DNA from: a virus | Length of the DNA: 64,000 nt | Virus record (IMG/VR): IMGVR_UViG_3300009184_000033 | Coordinates: 1-64,000 of that record | Direction: 5' to 3' (one strand) | In this document: positions 16,250 to 24,723 of the stretch, piece after piece | How the letters are laid out: each line of letters opens with the position of its first letter | How positions within the stretch are numbered: position 1 is the first letter of the stretch | Notes under the pieces: generated by a model | What the model was told of the DNA's origin: nothing | Database searches by the model: none | What the model saw: the letters and a program-made list of their open reading frames with translations, nothing else | Translations under genes and position numbers: made by a program

Positions 16250-18287
16250 TGTCACTCTCTTTGTTTTCCTCAAAGTCTACTTCGAAATCGTTCTCTTCCC
16301 CTTCGGCAAGGACTCCTCTCGTTCTTATATCTATACTTCCCCTGAGCTGATTGAGCATCGTTAGGGCTGCGCGATCAAGTCTAGGCCTTTCTGTTGGGGC
16401 ATCTGCTTTCGCAAATTGCTTTGAGAGTTCGCCTTCAAGCGACTCAGAGAAGGGATTCTTCATAATGTCGTCGCCGAACGGCTTGTTGATTGAGTTTCTA
16501 CTGCGTGTGTTCCTACCTGCACCGGTCATACTGGCAAAATCTGGCATATGGGTCTTTGCGGGACCGCCACTCTTTTTCCTAGACTTAGCCATCGGCTCAT
16601 TCCAGATGTTCTTGACCATCCTGTCGACCTTCACCGGAGCATCAGCGTCCTTGATGGACATAGGGATCACGACATCGTCGTCATCTTCCTCATCAAGATT
16701 GTCCTCGTCGTTGTCGGCTTCCTTAAATCTCGACCTTCCAGAGGGCTTGATTGGTCCTCCAGATAGGACTGTGCCACGCTTTCTGTCGCCTGCAAAGAGT
16801 CCGCCAGCCGCCTCGCCACCGCCAGCATCTCCTCCGCCAGTATCGCCACCAGCCGGAGCGGCTCCGCCACCAGCATCGCCACCCGCGGTGCCGGCGCTCT
16901 CAACTCCAGCGTCGTTTACCTTGTCCTTCTTGCGACCATCTTCGATTTCGTTGATCTCATCATCGGTGAAGCCCATGATGTTCTTACGGATCCACTTCCT
17001 GTCGACCAAACCCTCAGGAGCCTTACCCGCGATGTCAAATCTGGTGCTGATGAGCTCAAGCTTTTGCTGCTGGGCAACAGAAGATGGGTTACTGAGCTTC
17101 AATTCAAAGTCTACAAGCTGCTCACCCTCAAATCCGTGCGCATAGAGGTGAACCATGGCAATCTTGTTGAGCTCTGCGATTATCGTCTTCTGGATTCTCG
17201 TGATCGTCCTTGAAAACCTGATGTCTTCCTGTGCCAGAGTTGCCTTCGAGCTCAACATTTCGTCGTAGCCGAGGTAAGCCTTCGGGACTTTTAGAGCCGA
17301 GAACAACTTCTTCTGGATGTACTCAACGTCTTCGATCGCTGTCGTGTTCTGACCGCCGGCAAGTGTGTCAATTTTTGTGCCCGAGTCACCACCGCGGACC
17401 GGAATGAAGTAGTCCTCGTCAACTGACATGGGATTGAAGCGGAGGTCGACCCTTCCGTCCTGCTTGTTTACCACTGGAGAGCGCTTCAGGGAGTTCTTTG
17501 CCTGCTCGAGGTACTCAGGAACGTTCTCTGGAGGCACATTTCCAACATCGATGTAGAATACTCGGCGCTCAGGAGACCTGATGACGCGGTACACAAGCAT
17601 CGCGTCCTCGATCAGGATCAGCTGGCGCCATATTCTCCTGGCAGACTCAAGGACTGATGAACCGTAGGGCAAAAATGCATCATTTCCAAGCAGTCTGAAG
17701 TGCGTGACCTGCCAGTTCTCAAGCGTCTGGTTGCCCTGCGTCATCCACTTGAACCTGACAGCCGTCGGATCCTTCGGATCGAACCCCTCTTCCCTCTCGA
17801 TCTCAGAAATTGGGATCGGGTAGGCTCCGATGACGCCGTACTCAGGCGAGACGTCATTAAACACGAAGAAGTCTCCGTACTTGCAGAGATTTCTGACCCA
17901 CATCGGGAGGTTGAAGTTGACGTTGAGTGTGTCTATGAACAGAGTGTCGAGGAGTTCCTTGACCTTCCTGTTGTCAGAGTGCACGTGGAGGATTGTTCCC
18001 CTCTCATCGCTGCTTGCGCTCTCTTCAGCGTAAATGTCAAGCGCGCTGGCTATCTCCGGAGTGGATTCCATCTCCGAGAAGTCAGAGTACCTCGACATGC
18101 GGTCGAATGAGCCATATGCGCTCATTGTGCTGGTGTAAACATCACTGTGAGCACGTCTAAATGCTTGTAGTGAGCTGGTACCAGGACCGGTCTTTGAGTT
18201 AAAGTCCTTGACGCGACGCTTGATAGTCGGTCCAGACCTGAATAGTTGTGTGAGCTTCCTAAAAAGCCCAGCTTGATTGTCTGCCAT
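16242..18287 (-). CDS. 20: Portal vertex protein (gp20 type)
   Basis: Forms the dodecameric portal through which DNA is packaged and to which neck and tail attach. The 681-residue product shows gp20 features: EIASALDIYAEES near residue 80, WVRNLCKYGDFF, the central LIEDAMLVYRVIRSPERRVFYIDVGN block near 230-255, and VPKAYLGYDEMLSSKATLAQEDIRFSRTI near 345. The C-terminal 200 residues are low-complexity: a Gly/Ala repeat region near 455-490, an acidic stretch, and a tail, extending the protein beyond T4 gp20 (524 residues). The start is the ATG at 18287; a TTG three bases earlier could add one residue. The gene follows terminase and precedes the protease, as in T4 17...20-21. Confidence 0.95.
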   Translation of the reverse strand: MADNQAGLFRKLTQLFRSGPTIKRRVKDFNSKTGPGTSSLQAFRRAHSDVYTSTMSAYGSFDRMSRYSDFSEMESTPEIASALDIYAEESASSDERGTILHVHSDNRKVKELLDTLFIDTLNVNFNLPMWVRNLCKYGDFFVFNDVSPEYGVIGAYPIPISEIEREEGFDPKDPTAVRFKWMTQGNQTLENWQVTHFRLLGNDAFLPYGSSVLESARRIWRQLILIEDAMLVYRVIRSPERRVFYIDVGNVPPENVPEYLEQAKNSLKRSPVVNKQDGRVDLRFNPMSVDEDYFIPVRGGDSGTKIDTLAGGQNTTAIEDVEYIQKKLFSALKVPKAYLGYDEMLSSKATLAQEDIRFSRTITRIQKTIIAELNKIAMVHLYAHGFEGEQLVDFELKLSNPSSVAQQQKLELISTRFDIAGKAPEGLVDRKWIRKNIMGFTDDEINEIEDGRKKDKVNDAGVESAGTAGGDAGGGAAPAGGDTGGGDAGGGEAAGGLFAGDRKRGTVLSGGPIKPSGRSRFKEADNDEDNLDEEDDDDVVIPMSIKDADAPVKVDRMVKNIWNEPMAKSRKKSGGPAKTHMPDFASMTGAGRNTRSRNSINKPFGDDIMKNPFSESLEGELSKQFAKADAPTERPRLDRAALTMLNQLRGSIDIRTRGVLAEGEENDFEVDFEENKESDNG

Positions 18288-18305
18288 CAACCCACTCTAA
18301 TGATG

Positions 18306-18312
18306 TAAATAT
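18306..18312 (-). promoter_or_regulatory. Candidate late-promoter element ATATTTA upstream of the portal gene
   Basis: Minus strand GATATTTACATCA lies in the 51-base gap between terminase and portal, about 18 bases before the ATG at 18287. Bases 18301-18312 differ at one of 12 positions from the site upstream of sheath copy 2. It fits the ATA-N-TTA set. The short distance to the start leaves only a small leader. Confidence 0.35.
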
Positions 18313-18338
18313 CACCACAGACGGCTAGACATAAACTA

Positions 18339-19949
18339 CTATGACCAAAGCCACCTGAAATCGACGGGGCCGACCGGTGCCCTCGTTCCGCTGTCTGGAC
18401 CTGGGACTCCTAGCTCACCAGACCATACAACGGGCTTTCCAGCCTTCGCAGCGTGCGAGAGGAATGGATCAAGAGCCTCACCTGTCCCGCCACGGTTGAC
18501 GGACATAGCTTTGAGAATCGCCATATTGATGTCGACAGCCTGCTTGTTGTGTGGAGTGACCTCAAACAGCCAGACTCCAATAGCAAGGGACATGACAAGG
18601 TCATCATTCTTGTCTTTCATGGCCTGAGCCTTGTTGTTCTTCCAGATGAAGGTCTTCATCTCGTCATAGAGCCTCGATGAGTAGCTCCTGATGTTCTTAT
18701 TTCTCACAATCTCTTCGAGTTTCGTGAGAATCTTTGCGCGAGATGGACCCTGAGTAGAGAATCCTGCCTTCGATATCGACCCGTCACCGTACATGAAGGC
18801 ATAGCGGTCACTCTGCTTCTCAAAGTACAGGTTAGGGTACCTGAGCTCTGACAATTTCATCAGCAGAGCATATCCGTATGTGTTGCTCTCTGGACAGAGA
18901 AGCGCCTTATTGTATCGCAGCGCAGCCTCATTTAGCACGATTGCGAACTGGTCAGGTGGAGACTTTCCCTTGAACTCTGCCACAATCTCAGACTCATTGG
19001 TGTCTATGACATGGAAAGTCGAGTAGTCAGCGCCATCTCCTCGAGCCACGTCGGCGGAAACTATGTAGGAGTGGCCAGGCATCGGGTATTTCCAGACCCA
19101 GACTCCCATCTCTGGACCCCACTTCTCTATCGGGTTCCTAATCAGAGATCTGAGATACTCGATATCATCGATCGTGAGGAAAGTGTCACCTGATGCGGAG
19201 AAGTCGCACAGGAGTTCCTGTGCGACCTGTTGCTGGGTCAGGTTCTTTGACTCTTTCTCAAACCAAGCCTCATCACGCTCAGGATGGACGTCCCATGGGA
19301 GCTTTATCGGGTGGAATTCGTTCTCACCGGACTCAGCCTTGACGTACAGGTCATAGTACTGGCCTCCGACACCGTTCGGAGTGGAGAGGATGATCGCACG
19401 ACCACCGGTAGATAGCGTGGGGTAGAGACCCATCCACAGAGTGTCGAAGTCTCTAACGAATGCAGCCTCGTCAACGATCAGGAGTGACAGTGCTTCAGAA
19501 CGACCTGCGTCTTCTGACGTCGGGATCGCCTTGATGGAGGAGCCATTCCCAAACTCTATCGCCTGCTTGTTGTCTCCAACCACGTCCGTCATGACAAGCC
19601 AGGGCGGAAGAGCCCTAATTGCCGTCTTGACCTTCTTGATGAAGTTCATTGCGACAGAGAGCTTGGTCGCAATGACCAGGATGTTCTTGTCCTTGTAGAA
19701 CAGCGCTTGCCACACGGCATAACCGGCGACAAGGGTCGATAGACCCAGCTGTCTGGACTTCAGAACAATGTTGAAGCGATGGTCAATGAAGTCCTTGACG
19801 CAATCATCCTGGAATGGGAACGTCTTGAACGGTATCGTTCCTTTCGTGGGGTGCTGGATCTTGACGTACTTGTTCAGAAAGTAGACTGGATCCTTGCCGC
19901 ACCTGATTATCTCTTCGATCTGCTTCTTTTTCTGAAGTGGGGTGGTCAA
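18339..19949 (-). CDS. terL: Terminase large subunit (packaging ATPase/nuclease, gp17 type)
   Basis: Motor that pumps DNA into the prohead and cuts concatemers. The 536-residue product has an N-terminal ATPase: a Walker A-type loop KSRQLGLST at residues 64-72, Walker B LLIVDE with Asp160-Glu161, and coupling motif LSTPNG at 189-193. The C-terminal RNase H-like nuclease shows Asp300 in the SADVARGDGAD block, Glu354 in LCPESN, and Asp449/450 in the KNDDLVMSL block. The loop lacks the usual GKT lysine; Lys64 at its start could substitute, as in lambda gpA type terminases. T4 gp17 has 610 residues. No small terminase subunit is recognisable nearby, though one of the two small genes just upstream might serve. 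Confidence 0.95.
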   Translation of the reverse strand: MTTPLQKKKQIEEIIRCGKDPVYFLNKYVKIQHPTKGTIPFKTFPFQDDCVKDFIDHRFNIVLKSRQLGLSTLVAGYAVWQALFYKDKNILVIATKLSVAMNFIKKVKTAIRALPPWLVMTDVVGDNKQAIEFGNGSSIKAIPTSEDAGRSEALSLLIVDEAAFVRDFDTLWMGLYPTLSTGGRAIILSTPNGVGGQYYDLYVKAESGENEFHPIKLPWDVHPERDEAWFEKESKNLTQQQVAQELLCDFSASGDTFLTIDDIEYLRSLIRNPIEKWGPEMGVWVWKYPMPGHSYIVSADVARGDGADYSTFHVIDTNESEIVAEFKGKSPPDQFAIVLNEAALRYNKALLCPESNTYGYALLMKLSELRYPNLYFEKQSDRYAFMYGDGSISKAGFSTQGPSRAKILTKLEEIVRNKNIRSYSSRLYDEMKTFIWKNNKAQAMKDKNDDLVMSLAIGVWLFEVTPHNKQAVDINMAILKAMSVNRGGTGEALDPFLSHAAKAGKPVVWSGELGVPGPDSGTRAPVGPVDFRWLWS

Positions 19950-19952
19950 GGA

Positions 19953-20330
19953 TCACCCCAGGTCGTAGACGAACTTTCTCTTGTAGAGGACCACCTTGCG
20001 CGGGCTGTTGTATGACGCCTGCACAAACTCTACGGCATCAGACATACCAGGATTTGCCAACTTGATGTTCTGCCCAGACCTTTCTTTGTACGCGAGCTTC
20101 ACCTCTGCGATCAGGGAATCCACTCTCTGGTTGGCCTGGTCAGCCAGCATCGGTATGTTCTGCTGGATCGACCTCTCGCCAGGGAGATACGCCATCGTAT
20201 TGTAGTTTATGATCAGCCTGTTTCCAGCAATGTGCGGCTTGATCCCATAGGTCCCGTCGTTTGACGAAGCCTTTCCAAAGTCAGAGTTGATTATCTCTCC
20301 GAGCAGATTTACCTGTTGCATGCTTAGCAT
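19953..20330 (-). CDS. Small protein upstream of terminase, function unknown
   Basis: Product of 125 residues not recognised. The N-terminal half has short strands (GIKPHIAGNRLIINYNTMAYL), the middle is helical and polar (QQNIPMLADQANQRVDSLIAEVKLAYKERSG), and the end is basic (SPRKVVLYKRKFVYDLG). No cysteine and no signal or membrane segment. The ATG follows GAGGA by seven bases and overlaps the stop of the upstream zinc-finger gene. It ends three bases before terminase starts, so it is probably translated with it. Small terminase subunits commonly sit here, but this sequence shows no clear helix-turn-helix or coiled-coil core, so I do not assign that role. Confidence 0.7.
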   Translation of the reverse strand: MLSMQQVNLLGEIINSDFGKASSNDGTYGIKPHIAGNRLIINYNTMAYLPGERSIQQNIPMLADQANQRVDSLIAEVKLAYKERSGQNIKLANPGMSDAVEFVQASYNSPRKVVLYKRKFVYDLG

Positions 20331-20617
20331 GGTGAAGTCCTCAGCAGATAACTAGGAACCTGCTTGCGTTTTTTCCTGATCCCCTCTAATTCATCTCCCG
20401 TTGGGCGCCAACCAGACATCCACTTGGATTTGTTGGGATATGCGACCTCGATCTCACACAGTCTGCAGCATCCATAAGAGCTCTGCGCGAGCATGTCATT
20501 CCTGTCGCGAAGAAGGATCTTGCACACGGGGCATGCAAGGGGATTCCTGTTCGAGAGCTTGTTCTCCACGACAATCTTGACGTTCCCAACTTCTACTATC
20601 TTTCTGCTTTCACTCAT
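20324..20617 (-). CDS. Small zinc-ribbon protein
   Basis: Product of 97 residues, beginning at the ATG at 20617. Two cysteine pairs, CPVC near residue 30 and CRLC about 21 residues later, form a likely zinc-binding site; another Cys immediately precedes the second pair. The rest is basic, ending KRKQVPSYLLRTSPC. A longer reading from 20692 is rejected because its first 25 residues lie entirely within the upstream nuclease-ATPase gene. The chosen start overlaps that gene's end by eight bases, so translation is likely coupled to it. A nucleic-acid-binding role is possible but the partner is unknown. Confidence 0.75.
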   Translation of the reverse strand: MSESRKIVEVGNVKIVVENKLSNRNPLACPVCKILLRDRNDMLAQSSYGCCRLCEIEVAYPNKSKWMSGWRPTGDELEGIRKKRKQVPSYLLRTSPC

Positions 20618-23600
20618 AGTGCACTCTGGAGTCCTTGCCGTTGCTGGTGATCTCCACAAAGTTGTCAACAGCATCCTTGACGGCATCGACATGGGAGATC
20701 ACGAATATCACTCGGAACCACCGCTTGAGGCTCTGGAGCATCCTGTTACAGGCCTCGACATTCATCTCATCAAGGGCACCGAAGCCCTCATCAATGATGA
20801 GCATGTCGCTCTTTGGCAGGGAGGAGACATTGATGAGCGCGACACGGATCGCAAGAGATGCCATCATCTTCTCCATGCCTGAAGCGCACTCGATGATCCG
20901 CCTGGAGTCGCCGTAGTTGATGAAGACATCCATGGAGTTGGACTGGTGGTCCGCCTCTAGCTCAACTGTGAAACCGACCACACCCTGGAGGATCTTTGAG
21001 ATCTCTGAGTTGATCTTGGGCAGCTCGCTTGACAGGACCTGGAGCGGGATTCCGCGCTTGTTGGTCGCAACGACAATGTTCTCAAACACTGTCCACTCAG
21101 AGATCAGGCGCTGGTACTCTTTCTGCTCCTTCTCAAGCTGAGCAATGTTCGAGGTGGTGAGGCCTATCTTCTCACTGAGGCTGACCCTCTGCTGGTCACC
21201 ATTGCGAAGGGCATCATCAAGGGATGCCAGCTCCTTCTTCAGAGAGCTTACCTCGCTGGTCTCACCGACGTCCACAACGGAGTTCTTGGCGACAAGTAGA
21301 TTGTCATCCAGGCGGGCCACTTCCTTCTTTGCGTCGTCAAGCTCCCTGGTGATCCGCACCTTTGCGCTCTCAAGGTTGGCGACAGAGACCTTTGTCGCAT
21401 TCTCCTGGTCGAGGACCTTCTGGTACTTCTCTATCTTCTCGCCATAGTTCTCTTCAGAGATCTTCTTCAGCGTCTTTCTGATCGCATTGAGACCATCCTT
21501 GAGCTGGTCGCACTTTGCTACCTGGTCGTCAAGCGTCAGCTTGTTCTTGTGCGAGTCCTTGATGAACTTGCATGTAGGAAAGCCATCTCCACAAGGCACT
21601 TGCTCAAGCAGCTTGACTGACTTCTGCTGGCTTGAGAGCTCAATCTTTTCTCTCTCAAGTTCGTGCTCAAGCTTCAGTATCGACCTCTCGAGGTCGTTCT
21701 GCTCTGCAAGCTTTGCCTTCAGCTCCTCGATGGGAAACTGGCTCTTGATCGCAGAGATCTTCGTGAGCCTTTCCTTGGCGGCGGATATGTCAGAATCACA
21801 CTTGGCAAGATTCTGTGTCAATTGGTCTTGAAGCGCCTTGGCGTTATCAAGAGCTCGCTGGATCCTCTCCACATCCTCTTTGGTAACAAGCTTGTCTGCT
21901 CCAAGATCAGCAGACTTCTTCTTCAAGACTTCAATTCTGGACTTTGTGCTCTCCAGCTGAGACTCTACGTCCGCGCGTTCGTTCTTGAGGGACGCCAGCT
22001 CAGACTTCTTCTCGGAGATTGTAACATTCCAGTCGCGCTGCGGCATTCTATCAATGAGCGCCTTTGTCGGCAGTGACTCATTCTTTGCCATGTCGCAGAT
22101 CTTGTCAAAGATGTCGAGGTCTAAGAAGTTTGCCAGAGTGCTCTTTCTGAACGTGGACTTCTGCTTAATGAAGTTGTTCATCTCGCCCTGGCTCGCGAAA
22201 GAAGTCAGCAGGAAATCTTCCTTTGTGCCGATGAGCTCCTGCATCAGGACATCGGTGTCTCGGCGCTGCTCACCACTCACGTCCTTGAGGCTTCCGTTTG
22301 GAAGGATCTGAAAGATGTTGGCGTGCGTCTTACCTGATACCTCTCCAGACTTATTCTGATTCTTGACGGTCTGGCGCTCAAGTCGGTACTGCTGGCCATT
22401 GACGGTGAAGTCCAGCTCCACTGAGCAGTGGCTCTTTCGAGTGTTGATCACGTGGAGGTTCTTGACGATGCCACGGTCATTGGAGTTGTAGAGACCGTAC
22501 ATCATTGTGCCAGGAATCGAGGACTTTCCAATCCTGTTCTTTCCAAAGAGGCCGATCACTCCGCTGAGACCATCAAAGTTGATGTAGTTCTCTTTGCCGT
22601 ATCCAAACGTGTTATCGAACTTCATGGAATTCACAGACCACTTGACGTTTCTGACCGGATCAGACTTTCCAATCTCGTCGCAGTACTTTGTGACCTTTCC
22701 AGAGATCTTCTCCCAGGTCTCTTCACTAATCTGCTTGTTGCTATAGAACTGCTTGATGAGCTCCAAGATGTTGGCAGGATTGTGATAGTTGTGATCTTCA
22801 GTCGATATCGTCTCAGTGTCAACTGATCCGGCCTGGAGATCGTTATCGAACTTAAACACGATCTCAGACGCGTTCTTCTGCTCCTTGAGTTCAGAGTAGA
22901 GCAGCTTGATCTCAGCCTGGGGAAGGGCATCGGTGTGCCGCACCCTGAACCTCGATCGGTTAGGGAACTGGAGGGCGTGGCGAGCTGTCTCCATGACAGA
23001 GCCCTGCCAGTCGATGGTGATGAACGGAGAGGGGTTCTTGACTGGAATGAACTTCGAGCTGTAGCTGTCCTTCGAGCTGATCTGCCAGTACAGGAATCCC
23101 TTCTCGAGGTCTTCACCATAGTTCTGCTGGAGCGTGGAGCCTGGGTAAGCGATCCTCTTTGCTGAATCAAGATACTGGAACTTGTGAATGTCCCCCAGGA
23201 AACCGAAGTCGAAACCTTCGAACAGGTTGTTCTCAACCTCGCCCTCGATTTCGTACTCGCTGTCGATCTGAGAACCTCGAACTGCGCCGTGGAAGAGCGC
23301 AATGTTGATCTCTCCCGGCACAGGCTTGACGTCTGCCCACCCTTCTTCATCAAAGCAAGAGAGGACGCACCAGTTGTAGCCTGGAACGCCAGTCGGGTAG
23401 ACTCCAGACTTCTTGTACAGCGTGAGCCGTGGATTGTTCAGAGCGTTGATCAGCGGACTGATCGCATCTTGGCGGTCCTTGTTGGTGATGAGACCGTCAT
23501 GGTTTCCCAAGATGATGTGCGTGGGTGCAATCTCTGAGAGCTTGGAGAACCACCAGACAAGAATATCGACAAGCTCTGGCGAGATTCCCTGCGTCTTAGA

Positions 23601-23750
23601 GTGGACAACGTCACCACCGACCATGATGACGTCAGGCTTGAGATCCTTCGCCTTCAGGAAGAAGTCCTCAAACGCCTCTCGGTACTCATCGTGCCTGGAC
23701 AGGCCTCGAAAGTGGATGTCAGAGAGGTGTACGCAGCTAAATGACTTCAT
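20610..23750 (-). CDS. Single-chain Mre11-Rad50 (SbcD-SbcC, gp47-gp46) recombination nuclease
   Basis: DNA end-processing machine for recombination and repair, normally two proteins (T4 gp47 and gp46). Here one 1046-residue chain holds both. Residues 1 to about 340 are a calcineurin-like phosphoesterase with all metal motifs: Asp11-x-His13, GD at 46-47, GNHD at 82-85, His154 in LFHGAV, and GDIH at 186-189. From about 375 on it is an SMC-type ATPase: P-loop GKNRIGKSS near 403, long coiled-coil arms (about 570-890) with a central turn holding Cys720 and Cys727 (C-x6-C rather than the usual C-x2-C hook), a signature-like ASGMEKM near 955 and Walker B MLIIDEGFGALDE near 980. A GGAG precedes the ATG. 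The reading frame is uninterrupted, so fusion is not an artefact of frameshift within this sequence. It lies between primase and terminase. Confidence 0.93.
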   Translation of the reverse strand: MKSFSCVHLSDIHFRGLSRHDEYREAFEDFFLKAKDLKPDVIMVGGDVVHSKTQGISPELVDILVWWFSKLSEIAPTHIILGNHDGLITNKDRQDAISPLINALNNPRLTLYKKSGVYPTGVPGYNWCVLSCFDEEGWADVKPVPGEINIALFHGAVRGSQIDSEYEIEGEVENNLFEGFDFGFLGDIHKFQYLDSAKRIAYPGSTLQQNYGEDLEKGFLYWQISSKDSYSSKFIPVKNPSPFITIDWQGSVMETARHALQFPNRSRFRVRHTDALPQAEIKLLYSELKEQKNASEIVFKFDNDLQAGSVDTETISTEDHNYHNPANILELIKQFYSNKQISEETWEKISGKVTKYCDEIGKSDPVRNVKWSVNSMKFDNTFGYGKENYINFDGLSGVIGLFGKNRIGKSSIPGTMMYGLYNSNDRGIVKNLHVINTRKSHCSVELDFTVNGQQYRLERQTVKNQNKSGEVSGKTHANIFQILPNGSLKDVSGEQRRDTDVLMQELIGTKEDFLLTSFASQGEMNNFIKQKSTFRKSTLANFLDLDIFDKICDMAKNESLPTKALIDRMPQRDWNVTISEKKSELASLKNERADVESQLESTKSRIEVLKKKSADLGADKLVTKEDVERIQRALDNAKALQDQLTQNLAKCDSDISAAKERLTKISAIKSQFPIEELKAKLAEQNDLERSILKLEHELEREKIELSSQQKSVKLLEQVPCGDGFPTCKFIKDSHKNKLTLDDQVAKCDQLKDGLNAIRKTLKKISEENYGEKIEKYQKVLDQENATKVSVANLESAKVRITRELDDAKKEVARLDDNLLVAKNSVVDVGETSEVSSLKKELASLDDALRNGDQQRVSLSEKIGLTTSNIAQLEKEQKEYQRLISEWTVFENIVVATNKRGIPLQVLSSELPKINSEISKILQGVVGFTVELEADHQSNSMDVFINYGDSRRIIECASGMEKMMASLAIRVALINVSSLPKSDMLIIDEGFGALDEMNVEACNRMLQSLKRWFRVIFVISHVDAVKDAVDNFVEITSNGKDSRVHYE

Positions 23751-23760
23751 GTTTCTCCGA

Positions 23761-24720
23761 TTAGATGAGCGAGCCGCTTCTTATCTTAGTGAAGAGGTGA
23801 TGGAGGCGATCTTCAGGGGACCAAATCTTGGCCGCCTCTTTCCTAGCAAGGAACTCCTGCTTGGACATCTCGCCGACATCCTTAAAGGGCTCCACGTTCA
23901 TAACTCTAACTCTAATTCCATATGAATACAGACGGGAGCAGACTTTTTCTGACTTGTCCCTTGCGTCAGGATCCAGTGCCAGGACGACTGGAGTCATGTT
24001 TGTTACTATCTTTCTAAAGAGCTCATAGCCCTCGTTGAGTCCAGATCCGAGAAGGGTCACTGCGTTCCTGTCGCACTTGACTAAGTCAAATGGCCCTTCG
24101 ACGATTGTGAGCTCTTTCTTCCAGTCGATGTTGATCTCGTTGAAGATGAGGCCCTTCTTCTCCGCCTTGGAGTTCATGTACTTGTACTTGCTTTCAGGAT
24201 CGATGGATCTGGCAGTGATGTAGTTGAGCTCTCCCTCAGAATCAAATGAGGGCATGATCACTCTACGTCGGTACTTTCCAGAAGAACAAGCGCCGAGCTT
24301 GAAGTACCAGATATCACGCTCTGTCAAGCCTCTTGACAGGCAATACTCTCTAGATGCCTGTATGTCTGGATCGAGGCTGTCGGCTGCCGGACCGAGCGGC
24401 ACAAAGTCGCTTGGCAGCTCAACCTTCTCCTTGACTTCTTCGGCTAGAACGCTGTCATAGTCTCCCGATTCGAATATCCGGAGGTACATGTCAAGCTTAT
24501 CTGGCGCATACTTCTTGACAGTATACGTAAGCGTCTTGCCCTTGAGTTCACAGACCCAACAGTGGTGAAGTCCATTCTCAAGCTGGATGATGAGCTTCTT
24601 CTTATCGGGATTGTCTTTCGAGCACTTTGGACAGGCGACGGCGACCGCGCCTTTGTTTACTACTCCTGGACCAAAAATGGAAGTGATGAAATGCAGTTTG
24701 GCTTCGAGATTTACTTCCAT
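23761..24720 (-). CDS. DnaG-type DNA primase (zinc-binding and TOPRIM domains)
   Basis: Probably synthesises RNA primers for lagging-strand replication. The 319-residue product has an N-terminal zinc site Cys30-x2-Cys33 and Cys54-x2-Cys57, then an RNA-polymerase-like core with RRVIMPSFDSEGELNYITARS, then a TOPRIM domain with EGPFD at 208-212 and the metal-binding Asp250-x-Asp252. T4 gp61 has 342 residues, so size fits. No helicase domain is attached. The ATG lies three bases after the stop of the RuvC-like gene and has no strong ribosome site, suggesting coupled translation. It lies just upstream of the Mre11-Rad50 fusion. Confidence 0.88.
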   Translation of the reverse strand: MEVNLEAKLHFITSIFGPGVVNKGAVAVACPKCSKDNPDKKKLIIQLENGLHHCWVCELKGKTLTYTVKKYAPDKLDMYLRIFESGDYDSVLAEEVKEKVELPSDFVPLGPAADSLDPDIQASREYCLSRGLTERDIWYFKLGACSSGKYRRRVIMPSFDSEGELNYITARSIDPESKYKYMNSKAEKKGLIFNEINIDWKKELTIVEGPFDLVKCDRNAVTLLGSGLNEGYELFRKIVTNMTPVVLALDPDARDKSEKVCSRLYSYGIRVRVMNVEPFKDVGEMSKQEFLARKEAAKIWSPEDRLHHLFTKIRSGSLI

Positions 24721-24723
24721 ACG

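Noticed and set aside
16351-17145. 264-codon plus-strand frame with Pro/Ala repeats
   Set aside because: Antisense to the low-complexity C-terminus of the portal gene; no ribosome site and no recognisable motif.
22631-23353. 240-codon minus-strand frame inside the Mre11-Rad50 gene
   Set aside because: Overlaps the phosphoesterase domain in another frame; Ser/Arg-rich, no motif.
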